In this document: one piece after another, positions 8,339-17,045 of the stretch
How positions within the stretch are numbered: the first letter of the stretch is position 1
How the letters are laid out: each line of letters opens with the position of its first letter
Origin: Paenibacillus_V sp046244365
GTDB lineage: Bacteria; Bacillota; Bacilli; Paenibacillales; NBRC-103111
DNA: 64,000 nucleotides
Assembly: GCF_046244365.1 (NCBI RefSeq)
Contig: NZ_CP176395.1
Coordinates: forward strand, 6,510,001 to 6,574,000
Reading direction: 5' to 3'
Notes under the pieces: model-generated
What the model was told of the DNA's origin: nothing
Databases searched by the model: none
Seen by the model: the letters and a program-made list of their open reading frames with translations, nothing else
Made by a program: the position numbers and the translations under genes

Positions 8339-9803
8339 TATTTTTCCGTTCAACTGGTTCGGTGACCTCACCCGGTTCGCCGTCCGCATAGTCAAATCGG
8401 CGAGAATCAACATGCAGCGAAGCGTCCGGCTGCAGCTTATTTTTACGTTTGCGGTTTGCGTGGCGGCTACACTGCTCGCTTACTCGATCAGCAACTCGTT
8501 TTTGCGCCAATTCAACGCGACGTCGACGATCCAATACAATACGTTCGAAGTCGAAAATATGGCGAGGGAGCTCGCGGATTATATCCGCTGGAACAACAGG
8601 ACGGCGCAGGAATTGCAGGAGTACATCAACAGCCCCCGTTTCGACGATTCCTACAAAATCATGTTCATCGATCCCGAAGGAAAAGTCGTCTTCAAGAACG
8701 GCAAAGCGACGGAGACCCAGGTCGACGTTCACTCGCTTGTCCGCAACGCGATGGAGAGATCGAATTACGGCACGTGGTCGCGCGGCAAGGAAGTGACGAG
8801 CTTCTATCCGGTCGAGGTTCAGGGGCAAAAGGGCTACATGGTGATCAGCGGCGTTCCGGAGCCTTATTTGTCCACTCGCCACGAGGACTCTTCCCTTGCA
8901 TTGCTTGCGGCAGCGGCAGCCTTCATCTTCCTGTTCTACTGGATGACGAAACGCAAAATGCGCTACATCGAAGAGCTGGCACAAGGACTGATGGAAATCT
9001 CGCGCGGCAATCTCAACTACCGGGTGGAGCAAAGAAGCAAGGACGAGCTTGGAACGTTAGCAAGCCATATCAACCATATGACAGGGGAGCTCCAGCGGAC
9101 GATCGAGGAAGAGCGGCGAGCCGAACGGACCAAAAACGAACTGATTACGAACGTGTCGCACGACCTGAGGACGCCGCTTACGCTGATTATGGGCTATTTG
9201 CGGCTGCTGAAGGATAAAAACTTCGAAAACGAACAACAAGCCGATGCTTATGTAAATATCGCTTTCGGCAAATCGGAGAAATTAAAAGGACTTATCGACG
9301 ACTTGTTCGATTATACGAAGCTGTCCAATCACGATATCCGGATGCATCAGGAACGCGTTTGCTTGAATGAGCTGCTGGAGCAGCTGTCGGAGGAGCTGGT
9401 CGGCTACGCGGAGGAGAACGAACTGAAACTGCGCCGTATTTTGCCTTCCGAGAAGCTGATGGTCACCATCGATGCGGACAAAATGATCCGCGTCTTCGAA
9501 AACCTGCTGACGAACGCGGTCAAATACAGTTTGAAACCCGGCGTCGTCACGGTCGCCATGACCCGGGAAAACGAGTACGTCAGGGTATGCGTAACCAATT
9601 TCGGCGATCCGATCAGCAAGGAGGAGCTCCCGAAATTATTCGACCGCTTCTACCGGGTCGACGCGTCCCGCACTTCCGCTACCGGCGGCACGGGCCTCGG
9701 CCTTGCCATCGCCAAAAGCATCGTCGATGCCCATAACGGCGAAATTTGGGCCGAAAGCGAAGCCAGCGAAATCCGCTTTTGCGTCCGCCTCAAGCTTGCC
9801 TGA
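8328..9803 (+). CDS. Sensor histidine kinase, VanS-like
   Basis: Partner kinase of the preceding regulator, about 491 residues. TTG 8328, preceded by GGGGGG, overlaps the regulator stop by 11 bp and is the preferred start; ATG 8412 is an alternative. The protein has two membrane helices (around LIFTFAVCVAATLLAY and LALLAAAAAFIFLFYW) flanking a roughly 130-residue extracellular sensor. HAMP, HisKA (NVSHDLRTPLT) and HATPase (ENLLTNAVKYS, GGTGLGLAI) domains follow. Nearby genes (VanW-like protein, YcnI) hint at cell-envelope or metal stress, but the ligand cannot be read from the sequence. Confidence 0.93.
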   Translation: MKLNIFPFNWFGDLTRFAVRIVKSARINMQRSVRLQLIFTFAVCVAATLLAYSISNSFLRQFNATSTIQYNTFEVENMARELADYIRWNNRTAQELQEYINSPRFDDSYKIMFIDPEGKVVFKNGKATETQVDVHSLVRNAMERSNYGTWSRGKEVTSFYPVEVQGQKGYMVISGVPEPYLSTRHEDSSLALLAAAAAFIFLFYWMTKRKMRYIEELAQGLMEISRGNLNYRVEQRSKDELGTLASHINHMTGELQRTIEEERRAERTKNELITNVSHDLRTPLTLIMGYLRLLKDKNFENEQQADAYVNIAFGKSEKLKGLIDDLFDYTKLSNHDIRMHQERVCLNELLEQLSEELVGYAEENELKLRRILPSEKLMVTIDADKMIRVFENLLTNAVKYSLKPGVVTVAMTRENEYVRVCVTNFGDPISKEELPKLFDRFYRVDASRTSATGGTGLGLAIAKSIVDAHNGEIWAESEASEIRFCVRLKLA

Positions 9804-9807
9804 TCCA

Positions 9808-9851
9808 CAAAGCCCCGGCTCGACATGCTCAATGTCGGCCAGGGCTTTTTT
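9808..9851 (+). terminator. Terminator after the two-component pair
   Basis: A GC-rich stem with AAGCCC/GGGCTT at its base and an internal CGACAT/ATGTCG arm is followed by TTTTTT, five bases after the kinase stop. Confidence 0.85.
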
Positions 9852-9936
9852 CATCAGGGCTTATGAACCCGATGCTCGCACGAAACCTGCCGAACGATTC
9901 GCCGCGAGCGAACAACGAGGGCAGGGACGCATGGGA

Positions 9937-10773
9937 TCAACCCCGCTTCTCCTTATCCGAGCCTGATGCGAGCAGCGACGAATACATCATGAGCGCATGA
10001 TTTTCCGTCACGTACTCGTCGCGTACCCGTTCCCCGCCGGCGCCGAATACGCTGCGGTGCAAGACGTTATGCCGCGTGTAGCCGCCCCAGGACTGCTGGG
10101 CGATCCGATGCTCTTTTTCGTAGATTTCATACGAGAACGGCACCGTGCTTTCGCTTCTCCACTCGCCGGCCAAGTGCGTCTCCGATAAAGCGACGCATAG
10201 CTGAAAGGCCTGCTTGGTCGGGTTGTAGATTTGCAGATCGACGTAATTGTAATAGCAGGTCGCCCCGCTCCCGAACGGCTGCGTCCGGTTGGCGTCGGGA
10301 AACACGTCGTAGCTGTGCCGGTGCCTCTCGGTCACGGCTAGCGGCGTATGCAGCGTCATCCAATAGATCAAATTGGACAGCTGGCACAAGCCCCCGCCCG
10401 TTCCTTCCGTAACCCGGCCGTTGGACAGGATCATCCCGTCCACATAGCCTTTGCGGCGCGTCGGCTTGCCGATCAGCCGCCAGTACGAGAACGTTTCTCC
10501 CGGCTTGACGACGATCCCGTCCACCGCCCGCACCGCGATCAGCAGATTGCGGACTTTGTTATGCTGCAGCCGCATGTCGACCTGGCTCAGCTTACGGAGA
10601 AGCGGCGTTTGGTGCCGGTAAGCGACAAAAGCCATTCTGGAGGAACCCCGCTCCCTAGCAAACCGGGTGCCGCCGGTTATCCATTTCGCATAACGCCTAA
10701 GACGAAAATAGCCGATTCCGAGCCAAAGTCTCAGCTTTCCCCGTTCAATCGGCTGTTTGGCCGTTTTGCCCAT
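9937..10773 (-). CDS. VanW family protein
   Basis: 278 residues with the full VanW domain: GETFSYWRLIG (about 95-105), then GGGLCQLSN, ERHRHSYDVFPD and PFGSGATCYYNY. VanW occurs in some vancomycin-resistance clusters and widely in Gram-positives, where its biochemical role is unresolved and is thought to concern the cell wall. There is no signal peptide; the N-terminus is basic. It lies 13 bp after the Nudix gene on the same strand, so the two are probably cotranscribed. No vanA/vanB or vanH/vanX genes are present, so this alone does not indicate glycopeptide resistance. Confidence 0.9.
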   Translation of the reverse strand: MGKTAKQPIERGKLRLWLGIGYFRLRRYAKWITGGTRFARERGSSRMAFVAYRHQTPLLRKLSQVDMRLQHNKVRNLLIAVRAVDGIVVKPGETFSYWRLIGKPTRRKGYVDGMILSNGRVTEGTGGGLCQLSNLIYWMTLHTPLAVTERHRHSYDVFPDANRTQPFGSGATCYYNYVDLQIYNPTKQAFQLCVALSETHLAGEWRSESTVPFSYEIYEKEHRIAQQSWGGYTRHNVLHRSVFGAGGERVRDEYVTENHALMMYSSLLASGSDKEKRG

Positions 10774-10786
10774 GCGCGGCCTCCCT

Positions 10787-11197
10787 TCAGACGCAATGCC
10801 TTTCCTCGAGTACGCCTAGCAGGAACGCCAGATCCTCCGGGAAGCAAAGCGGCAGAGTCCGCAGGTCGTCCGCCGATTTCCAGGCGATTTCGTGGATAAG
10901 CCCGTCCGGATCCTGGATGGTCGGCGTGCCTTCGACGATTTGACATTCGAAATAGCGCACCGTGTAGGCGATTCCGGAAAACTCGCCGCTTTTCTCATGA
11001 AGCCGCTTGCCTACCGCGACACGGTAGCCGGTTTCCTCCCACGCCTCGCGGGCGCAGCATTGCTCGAACGTTTCTCCCTCTTCCATGCCGCCCGACGGAA
11101 CCGACCAGCGCTTCTCCTCCTCCGGCTTTCCCTGCAAAATCATGAGCATCTGCCCCTGCGCATTTACGCATACGGCTGCGGCGCCCTTCCACATCAT
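10787..11197 (-). CDS. Nudix hydrolase
   Basis: Small phosphohydrolase cleaving a nucleoside diphosphate linked to another group; the substrate is unknown. The Nudix box is complete (GGMEEGETFEQ...REAWEETGY, G-x5-E-x7-REUxEExGU form), in a 137-residue single-domain protein. ATG 11197 is chosen because AAGGAG lies eight bases before it; the frame could open three codons earlier at GTG 11206, but that codon falls inside the spacer. It is the first gene of a likely two-gene unit with the VanW protein. Confidence 0.9.
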   Translation of the reverse strand: MMWKGAAAVCVNAQGQMLMILQGKPEEEKRWSVPSGGMEEGETFEQCCAREAWEETGYRVAVGKRLHEKSGEFSGIAYTVRYFECQIVEGTPTIQDPDGLIHEIAWKSADDLRTLPLCFPEDLAFLLGVLEERHCV

Positions 11198-11223
11198 CGC
11201 TACCACTCCTTCCCAATAATTCC

Positions 11224-11250
11224 ATTATAATCGACCGAGAACCGGTTCTC
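11224..11250 (-). promoter_or_regulatory. Promoter with perfect operator-like palindrome
   Basis: On the minus strand a TATAAT box (11224-11229) lies about 27 bp before the Nudix start. Immediately upstream, between it and a poor -35, lies the perfect 14-bp palindrome GAGAACCGGTTCTC (11237-11250). A dyad in the -35/-10 spacer is a typical repressor site. The regulator is unknown. Confidence 0.6.
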
Positions 11251-11425
11251 TCCAAAACGTTGTGACGAAAAAAAGAACCATGCCGGGTTACCGTGCACGG
11301 TTCGCTTTATACTTGACCGGCTCATGCCGGTCTTCTTCCCAAGCTGCGGGACGAGTCCTCTACCGTTTACAACCGTTCGATCTGCTCATGATAAACCGGG
11401 CGTCTCACGGATTAGCCTCGGTTCC

Positions 11426-12292
11426 TTACAAACTGCGCAGCAGAGCCAGCGAAGCTTTCCCTTTGACGCGCAGCTCGTTCCAATCGGCGTACAGGCATTC
11501 GAGCGAGAGCCTTCCCTCGTAGCCCGAATCGCGCAGCGCTCCGATCAGCGCGGCAAAATCGACGCCTGGCGCGGCTTCCTCGACTTCGCCGCCAGCCTCC
11601 GGCCCGGCGGCTTCCCCCGGAAACTTCCGGTCCCGGTCGGCCAGATGAACATGCGCCAGCAAATCCATATCGACCGCCTCCGTAAGGCTGTCGAACTCCT
11701 CCCGTTCGATAAACATATGGTAGGAGTCGGCCAGCGCCTTCACATGCGGCGAATACTGCTTGGCGGCAAGCTCCGTCGCTTCCTCCAGCGTGCGAACCAT
11801 GTTCGTCTCCTTGCGGCTGATATGCTCGACGGCAACGACGATGCCGTTATCCGCCGCATGGCGTTCGCACAGCTGCACGAAGCGCTCGATCTGCTCGAGT
11901 GCCGCATCGCGGGCGAATCCTTTCGGAGCGAAGCGCTGCTTGGCCCCGCCGAACACCGCAACCTCGCCGCCGAAATCGCGTACGGCGCGCATCGTTTCCT
12001 TCAGATGCGCGTCCAGCGCTTCCGGATCGGCATCCGGCCCGGCCAGCATCGCTCCCGGCGGAACAATGCTGTTAAACACGGGAGCCCGTAATCCGCTTTC
12101 CGCAAGAAGCCGCTTCGCCCGTTCCGTTTCGCCCGGCGCAAGCCGCGATACCGCCCATGACGGCAGTTCGATGAAATCGAAGCCCGCTTCGGCCGCCGCG
12201 GCAATTCCTTCCTCGAGCTGGCGCAGCAAGACCGCGCTTTCGTCCGCTTCTCCGTCCGCTCTCTTCATCAACAGGCAGCAACCAAAATTCAT
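11426..12292 (-). CDS. Sugar phosphate isomerase/epimerase family protein
   Basis: 288-residue TIM-barrel protein of the AP endonuclease 2-like (xylose isomerase-like) superfamily. Visible metal-site motifs are FIELPS near the N-terminus, VAVEHI (Glu), ADSYHM (Asp/His), HVHLAD (His) and SLECLY (Glu) at the C-terminus. GGGGAGGA seven bases before the ATG supports the start. The substrate is probably a keto-sugar or inositol derivative and cannot be told from the sequence. It stands alone; the flanking genes are unrelated. Confidence 0.87.
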   Translation of the reverse strand: MNFGCCLLMKRADGEADESAVLLRQLEEGIAAAAEAGFDFIELPSWAVSRLAPGETERAKRLLAESGLRAPVFNSIVPPGAMLAGPDADPEALDAHLKETMRAVRDFGGEVAVFGGAKQRFAPKGFARDAALEQIERFVQLCERHAADNGIVVAVEHISRKETNMVRTLEEATELAAKQYSPHVKALADSYHMFIEREEFDSLTEAVDMDLLAHVHLADRDRKFPGEAAGPEAGGEVEEAAPGVDFAALIGALRDSGYEGRLSLECLYADWNELRVKGKASLALLRSL

Positions 12293-12494
12293 AACAAGTC
12301 CTCCCCAACCGATCTATATGAAACCGTCCATGATCCGATTACTATCGCCAAACTCCCCTTATTATAGGGCCCCTGTAATGAAAATACAAAGCGAAATGCG
12401 GCATCGGAAAGGTTCGTTCGCGGCTTGCGGCTTATAAAGGAGCCCATACCGATGCTATAATGGAAACTACCCTAATCGAAAGGCGGTGCTGAAC

Positions 12495-12716
12495 GTGACG
12501 GATCAGACCGAACAAGCCAAACGCTGCCCGCTATGCGGTAGAGACAACGGCTGCGCCGTTCTCTCGGGCAAGCCGGTTGAAGCCTGCTGGTGCAGCACGG
12601 CGGGCTTTCCCCGCGAGATTTTCGAGATCATCCCCACCGAAGATCGGCGGAAAGCATGCATTTGCAGCGATTGTCTACGCGCTTTCAAGGACAAACAAGC
12701 GTCCCGGCAGCCATAG
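12495..12716 (+). CDS. Cysteine-rich CWC family protein
   Basis: Small protein of about 73 residues, with eight Cys in the CWC pattern: CPLCGRDNGC, CWC, then CICSDC, with FP...IP between them. The spacing suggests a zinc-binding fold of unknown role. GTG 12495 is chosen because AAAGGCGG lies eight bases upstream; a longer reading from GTG 12486 would start inside the ribosome site. Confidence 0.85.
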   Translation: MTDQTEQAKRCPLCGRDNGCAVLSGKPVEACWCSTAGFPREIFEIIPTEDRRKACICSDCLRAFKDKQASRQP

Positions 12717-12765
12717 CAAAGTCCCCGCAACCCAACTCCAATATGGATTTTGTACATAGCCGCAG

Positions 12766-12824
12766 CAAAAAAGAAACCGGCCAATACGATTTCGAAAAAC
12801 CGTACTCGCCGATTTCTTTTTGGC
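12766..12824. terminator. Shared bidirectional terminator
   Basis: A long imperfect stem (arms beginning GAAACCGGCC and ending CGCCGATTTC) is flanked by an A-run on the left and a T-run on the right. It can end both the CWC gene (plus) and the YitT gene (minus). Confidence 0.8.
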
Positions 12825-12830
12825 AGGTGA

Positions 12831-13730
12831 TTAGTGAATATCTTTCTTCTTGAAGCGTCCGCCCTTGACGTCGTGGATATTACCCACCGCCATGAACGCA
12901 TTCGAATCGATGTCGTCGACGATCGACTTCAGCTTCGCTTCCTCCAGACGGGTGATGACGCAGAATATAACCCGCTTGCTGTCCCCGGAGAAGCCGCCTT
13001 CGCCATGGAAATACGTAACGCCCCGGCCAAGCCGGTCAAGCAGCGCATCGCCGATATCTTTATAGCGTTCGCTGATGATCCAAACGGCCTTCGACTCGTC
13101 GAAGCCTTCGATCGTAAGGTCGATCATTTTGAAAGCGATATAGTAGGCGATCAGCGAGTACATCGCATGATCCCAGCCGAAGACGAAACCGGCGCTGCCC
13201 AGGATGAAAAAGTTGAAAAACATGACCACTTCGCCGACCGAGAACGGCGTCTTCTTATTCAGCAGAATAGCGACGATCTCCGTACCGTCGAGCGATCCCC
13301 CGAAGCGGATAACCATCCCGACCCCGATGCCCAATATGACCCCGCCGAAAACGGCGGCCAGCAGCGGATCGATCGTAAGAGGCGCAACCGGATGCAGCAA
13401 TGTAGTGCCGACCGACATGATCGCTACGCCGAACAGCGTCGATATCGCGAACGTTTTCCCGATTTGCTTATAGCCAAGAAATAAGAACGGCAAATTGAGT
13501 AAAAATAGAAATAGGCCGAGCGGTAACCCGCTTAAATGAGATACGATAATCGAAATGCCGACAACGCCGCCGTCGATAATATTGTTGGGCACCAGAAAGA
13601 TTTCCAGTCCGACCGACATGAGGGCCGCTCCGATCATGATGAAAAGCGCCCGCCTCGCAACCTGGGAAATACCCATCCTTTGGTGTTGAATCGGTTTATT
13701 CTTCTTCACTTGCAACGATTTCGACGTCAT
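12831..13730 (-). CDS. YitT family membrane protein
   Basis: 299 residues. The YitT membrane region has five or six helices (about residues 25-205), with VPNNIIDGGVVG, LDGTEI and FGWDHA typical of the family. A cytoplasmic DUF2179 domain follows (about 215-292, GRGVTYFHGEGGFSG and FMAVGNIHDVKGGRF). Function is not established; Bacillus genomes carry several paralogues. The short gene upstream overlaps its start by 35 bp, suggesting coupling. Confidence 0.92.
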   Translation of the reverse strand: MTSKSLQVKKNKPIQHQRMGISQVARRALFIMIGAALMSVGLEIFLVPNNIIDGGVVGISIIVSHLSGLPLGLFLFLLNLPFLFLGYKQIGKTFAISTLFGVAIMSVGTTLLHPVAPLTIDPLLAAVFGGVILGIGVGMVIRFGGSLDGTEIVAILLNKKTPFSVGEVVMFFNFFILGSAGFVFGWDHAMYSLIAYYIAFKMIDLTIEGFDESKAVWIISERYKDIGDALLDRLGRGVTYFHGEGGFSGDSKRVIFCVITRLEEAKLKSIVDDIDSNAFMAVGNIHDVKGGRFKKKDIH

Positions 13731-13956
13731 GCTCCCGCTTCCCTTCCTCTTCCGAATTCACCCCGCATAACCCGAACTCCGCCTTCAATTCCTTGATAAT
13801 GAGTTCGTTTGCGGAAATTTGACCGAGCAGAAATTGACGCACCTCCTTGAATTCGGTTAGCTCCGATTGTTGGCAGTATGCCTTGCTTCGCACTCGAAGC
13901 CGTTCCAAATAATGCTCGATTTTGGCCTTGCTATAGGTTTGAGCCAAGACATTCAT
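13696..13956 (-). CDS. Small hypothetical protein, acidic tail
   Basis: 86 residues, not recognised. The first half is basic and helical (KIEHYLERLRVRSKAY), the middle amphipathic, and the tail strongly acidic (EEE...EEE); no signal or membrane segment is seen. The ATG directly abuts AAAGG, so TTG a few codons later is possible. The end overlaps the YitT gene in another frame by 35 bp, arguing for a real coupled gene. A very AT-rich stretch upstream (about 13960-14030) probably holds the promoter. Confidence 0.6.
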   Translation of the reverse strand: MNVLAQTYSKAKIEHYLERLRVRSKAYCQQSELTEFKEVRQFLLGQISANELIIKELKAEFGLCGVNSEEEGKREHDVEIVASEEE

Positions 13957-14116
13957 CCTTTATAACTTAATAATTATATATCTATCTATACTTTATTATA
14001 TATTACTATGCATCTAATTACAAAATAAATCTCCCCCTAATCCCATCGCCTTTCATCCTGTTCTCCTATAGGGTAAAATTGGTACGAGAATCCGTATACG
14101 AAAGGAGTCCGACTAC

Positions 14117-14812
14117 GTGCCGCTAACCATAGGCTGCCTGCACGCCCATTATTCCAATGCGGGATATTTCGAAGCGGCTGCTTCGCCTTCTATCCGCTTC
14201 CTCCACTTCGTTGAACCCGGCATAGCCGAACGGCTGGCTAACGATCCCGGCTTCGATCTAGAACAGGCCAGTGCCGGGCTGGCAAGCGCGCTCGCCTGGA
14301 TCGCCTCCTGCGGTGCGGACGCCATACTTGTAACCTGCACCGAATATTGCGCGCTGCTTCCCGCTGCAGTCTACAGAAACATACCGCTCCTGCGTCTGGA
14401 CGAGCTTTTCTTTCGCTCGCTTGACGCTGCCGAGAGGCCCGTTCACTTGGTCTTTACGAATCCTGGGACGGTCGAGTCCACGATGGCCAGACTGCTGGCA
14501 TGGCATGAAGCGAAAGGCACCCGGCCGGATGCGACATTCGGCTTGATCGAAGACGCCTTCGCGCTGCTGATGGGCGGACGGCGCGAAGCCTACGCCGAGC
14601 GGCTGGCGGAAGGCCTAAGAACGGCGGCCGGAGTCGTTAAAGAAAACGGCGCAGACGGGAATGCGCGGCAGCTTGCCGTCGCGCAGCTGTCAATGTCGGC
14701 CGCCGGACAAGCCTTCGAACAGGAGTCCGGCATCCCCGTGCTGACCCCTCTTGAAGCCGTGCTCCACGCAATTTCCGAACTCGATTCCCTACAGGCAGGT
14801 GATCAACGATGA
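14117..14812 (+). CDS. Asp/Glu racemase superfamily-like protein
   Basis: 231 residues, starting at GTG with AAAGGAG nine bases upstream. The fold signature is GADAILVTCTEYCALL (about residues 69-84), with the first catalytic-type Cys. In the second half the usual second catalytic Cys appears replaced (AVAQLSMSAA), so racemase activity is doubtful and a lyase- or hydrolase-like role is possible. The stop overlaps the nitronate monooxygenase start by 4 bp (ATGA), so the two are translationally coupled and may share a small-molecule pathway. Confidence 0.7.
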   Translation: MPLTIGCLHAHYSNAGYFEAAASPSIRFLHFVEPGIAERLANDPGFDLEQASAGLASALAWIASCGADAILVTCTEYCALLPAAVYRNIPLLRLDELFFRSLDAAERPVHLVFTNPGTVESTMARLLAWHEAKGTRPDATFGLIEDAFALLMGGRREAYAERLAEGLRTAAGVVKENGADGNARQLAVAQLSMSAAGQAFEQESGIPVLTPLEAVLHAISELDSLQAGDQR

Positions 14813-15891
14813 GCCTGGCGCTGTATACCGAATTGTGCCGGAAGCTGGGTATCCGGCTTCCGATCCTTCAAGCCGGGATGGCCGGCGGACCGACGACGCC
14901 GGAGCTTGTCGCGGCCGTTTCCGAAGCCGGTGCGCTCGGAACGCTCGGGGCGGCCTATATGAAGCCCGAAGATATCCGCACGGCTATTGCGGAGATTCGC
15001 AAAAGGACCGATAAGCCGTTCGGCGTCAATCTGTTCCTCTCCTCGATGAAGGACGACTGGAGCCGTTCCGCCGCCGTTCAACCGGTGCTGGACGGCATCC
15101 GGCGGACGCTTTCGCTGAAGCCTGCCGAGGGCGCTGCTCCTCCCGTGACGCCAGACTGGGTCGAAGCGCAGATCGCCGTCGTGCTGGAAGAGCAAGTGCC
15201 GGTCATCAGCACGGCTTTCGGCGTCTTGCCCGAGAGAGAAGCGGCGGAAGCGCACCGGATCGGCATGAAGATCGTCGCGATGGCGACGACCGTTAAAGAA
15301 GCCCGGATCGCCGAACAATCGGGTGCGGACATCATCGTAGCCCAGGGCTCCGAGGCCGGCGGCCATCGCGGGACGTTCGACGTATCCGCCCGACCGCTCG
15401 GCGCTAACGTCGGCACGTTCGCTTTAGTGCCGCAAATCGCGGATGCGGTACGCGTTCCCGTTGCCGCTGCCGGCGGAATTATGGACGGGCGCGGCCTTGT
15501 CGCCGCTCTCGCGCTTGGCGCGCAGGGGGTACAGCTGGGCACCCGGTTCCTTACCGCGGCGGAATCTGGCGCCCATCCCGCTTACCGGGCAGCGCTTCTT
15601 GCCGCCGACGAGGAAAGCACCACGATTACGACCGCCTTCTCGGGCAGGCCTGCGCGGGGCATCCGCAACGCCTTCATCCGAACGTTCGAGCAAGCAGGCG
15701 TAGCGCCGCTGCCGTTTCCGTCGCAGAACACCGCGACCCGCGATATCCGCAATGCCGTCGCCGAAGGGCATAACGCCGAATATATGTCGCTATGGGCCGG
15801 CCAAGGAACGCCGCTTTTGACCGACGGACAGTCCGCCGGCGAAATCGTCACGGACATCATGGAGCAAGCGCAGCGCTTGCTCCGGGGCTGA
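14809..15891 (+). CDS. Nitronate monooxygenase (2-nitropropane dioxygenase family)
   Basis: FMN-dependent TIM-barrel flavoprotein of 360 residues that oxidises alkyl nitronates, or an enoyl-reductase-like relative. Motifs: PILQAGMAGGPTTPELVAAVS at the N-terminus, PFGVNLFL, ADIIVAQGSEAGGHRG (about residues 173-188, FMN/His motif) and AAGGIMDGRGLVAALALGAQGVQLGTRFL (phosphate-binding loop). It is coupled to the racemase-like gene and is followed by a LysR regulator. Confidence 0.9.
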   Translation: MSLALYTELCRKLGIRLPILQAGMAGGPTTPELVAAVSEAGALGTLGAAYMKPEDIRTAIAEIRKRTDKPFGVNLFLSSMKDDWSRSAAVQPVLDGIRRTLSLKPAEGAAPPVTPDWVEAQIAVVLEEQVPVISTAFGVLPEREAAEAHRIGMKIVAMATTVKEARIAEQSGADIIVAQGSEAGGHRGTFDVSARPLGANVGTFALVPQIADAVRVPVAAAGGIMDGRGLVAALALGAQGVQLGTRFLTAAESGAHPAYRAALLAADEESTTITTAFSGRPARGIRNAFIRTFEQAGVAPLPFPSQNTATRDIRNAVAEGHNAEYMSLWAGQGTPLLTDGQSAGEIVTDIMEQAQRLLRG

Positions 15892-16043
15892 CGCCTTTTA
15901 TTGAACCGAGTCACAGTAAATGTTTTTTTGCCATTCACGCAAAAAATCGTTCTTAACGTTGCCTGCCCTTTTCGCTTGTCATATAATGATCTACAACATT
16001 ACCGCGTTAACGGAACCGCTATCGCGAAAGGAGGCAACGGCGA

Positions 16044-16946
16044 ATGAACATCAATCAGCTGGAAACATTCATTACCCTTTCCAAAACCATGAGCTTCCGT
16101 AAAGCGGGAGAGCTGCTCAATCTGACGCAGCCTGCCGTCTCTGCACAAATCAAAAGTCTCGAGGACGAATTCCAGACGACGCTGATCGACCGCAATCAAC
16201 CGGTGACGCTGACGGACAGCGGCCGCGTTTTTCTCGATCATGCTTACAAAATCGTCCGAACCGTCGAAGATATGCGACAGCGGCTGGCGGATCTGGAGAA
16301 CACGCCTCAAGGCCATATTCATCTCGGGACGACGACGTCGATCGCCATGCAAATTTTGCCGCGGGTGCTGTCGTACTTCCAAAATCAGTTCCCGATGATC
16401 AAGACGACAATCCATTCGATGCCGTCCTCGCAGATCATGACGAGCGTCGAGAACGGCGCTATCGATATGGGCATCGGATATTTATTCGAAAAGCATCCCG
16501 GACTCGAAACGTCCGTTCTCTACTACGACACGTTCGAGCTGGTCGTCTCGACGGATCACCCGCTCTCCCGTTACTCGCATACGACCGTAGAAGAGCTGCG
16601 GTACATCCCCTTCATCATGCTGTCGCCGGACACGGCGGGCAGACGGTTCGTGGATCAAATTTTCCAGAGGCTCGGCATCGTCCCGCAGGTCGTCATGGAG
16701 CTGTCGAGCAGCGAGGAAGTCAAGCGCATGGTGGAGCTGAACCTTGGCGCGGCGATCATCTCGAAGCTGTCGGCGGCGAACGAGGTCCGTCTGGGCACGC
16801 TCAAAATGATCCAGGTAAGCGAGCTCGAAATCAGCCACCCCGTCGGCGTCATTTACAAGTCGGGACGTTATTTGAACTCTGCGATGCAGCAGTTTTTGAG
16901 CGATCTGAAAGGAATGCCGGAAACCCATTTCATCGGCTCGGAGTAG
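16044..16946 (+). CDS. LysR family transcriptional regulator
   Basis: 300 residues, with an N-terminal winged helix (MNINQLETFITLSKTMSF, then NLTQPAVSAQIKSLE) and a periplasmic-binding-like effector domain (about 90-295). AAAGGAGG precedes the ATG. It is similar in layout to CysB/CbbR-type regulators. It stands downstream of, not divergent from, the monooxygenase pair, so its target is not evident; the 150-bp gap upstream may carry its own operator. Confidence 0.92.
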   Translation: MNINQLETFITLSKTMSFRKAGELLNLTQPAVSAQIKSLEDEFQTTLIDRNQPVTLTDSGRVFLDHAYKIVRTVEDMRQRLADLENTPQGHIHLGTTTSIAMQILPRVLSYFQNQFPMIKTTIHSMPSSQIMTSVENGAIDMGIGYLFEKHPGLETSVLYYDTFELVVSTDHPLSRYSHTTVEELRYIPFIMLSPDTAGRRFVDQIFQRLGIVPQVVMELSSSEEVKRMVELNLGAAIISKLSAANEVRLGTLKMIQVSELEISHPVGVIYKSGRYLNSAMQQFLSDLKGMPETHFIGSE

Positions 16947-17045
16947 CAGCCCGGAACGGTTGCCGGCATACGGTATCGGTTATACTAATTCGGTACGTTA
17001 GACGAACGGACATCATTTCCATTCAACGAATAGCGGAGGATTACC

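Noticed and set aside
9937..10773. Vancomycin resistance cluster (VanW next to a VanR/VanS-like pair)
   Set aside because: No ligase, dehydrogenase or dipeptidase genes are present; VanW-like and VanR/S-like proteins are common in environmental relatives.
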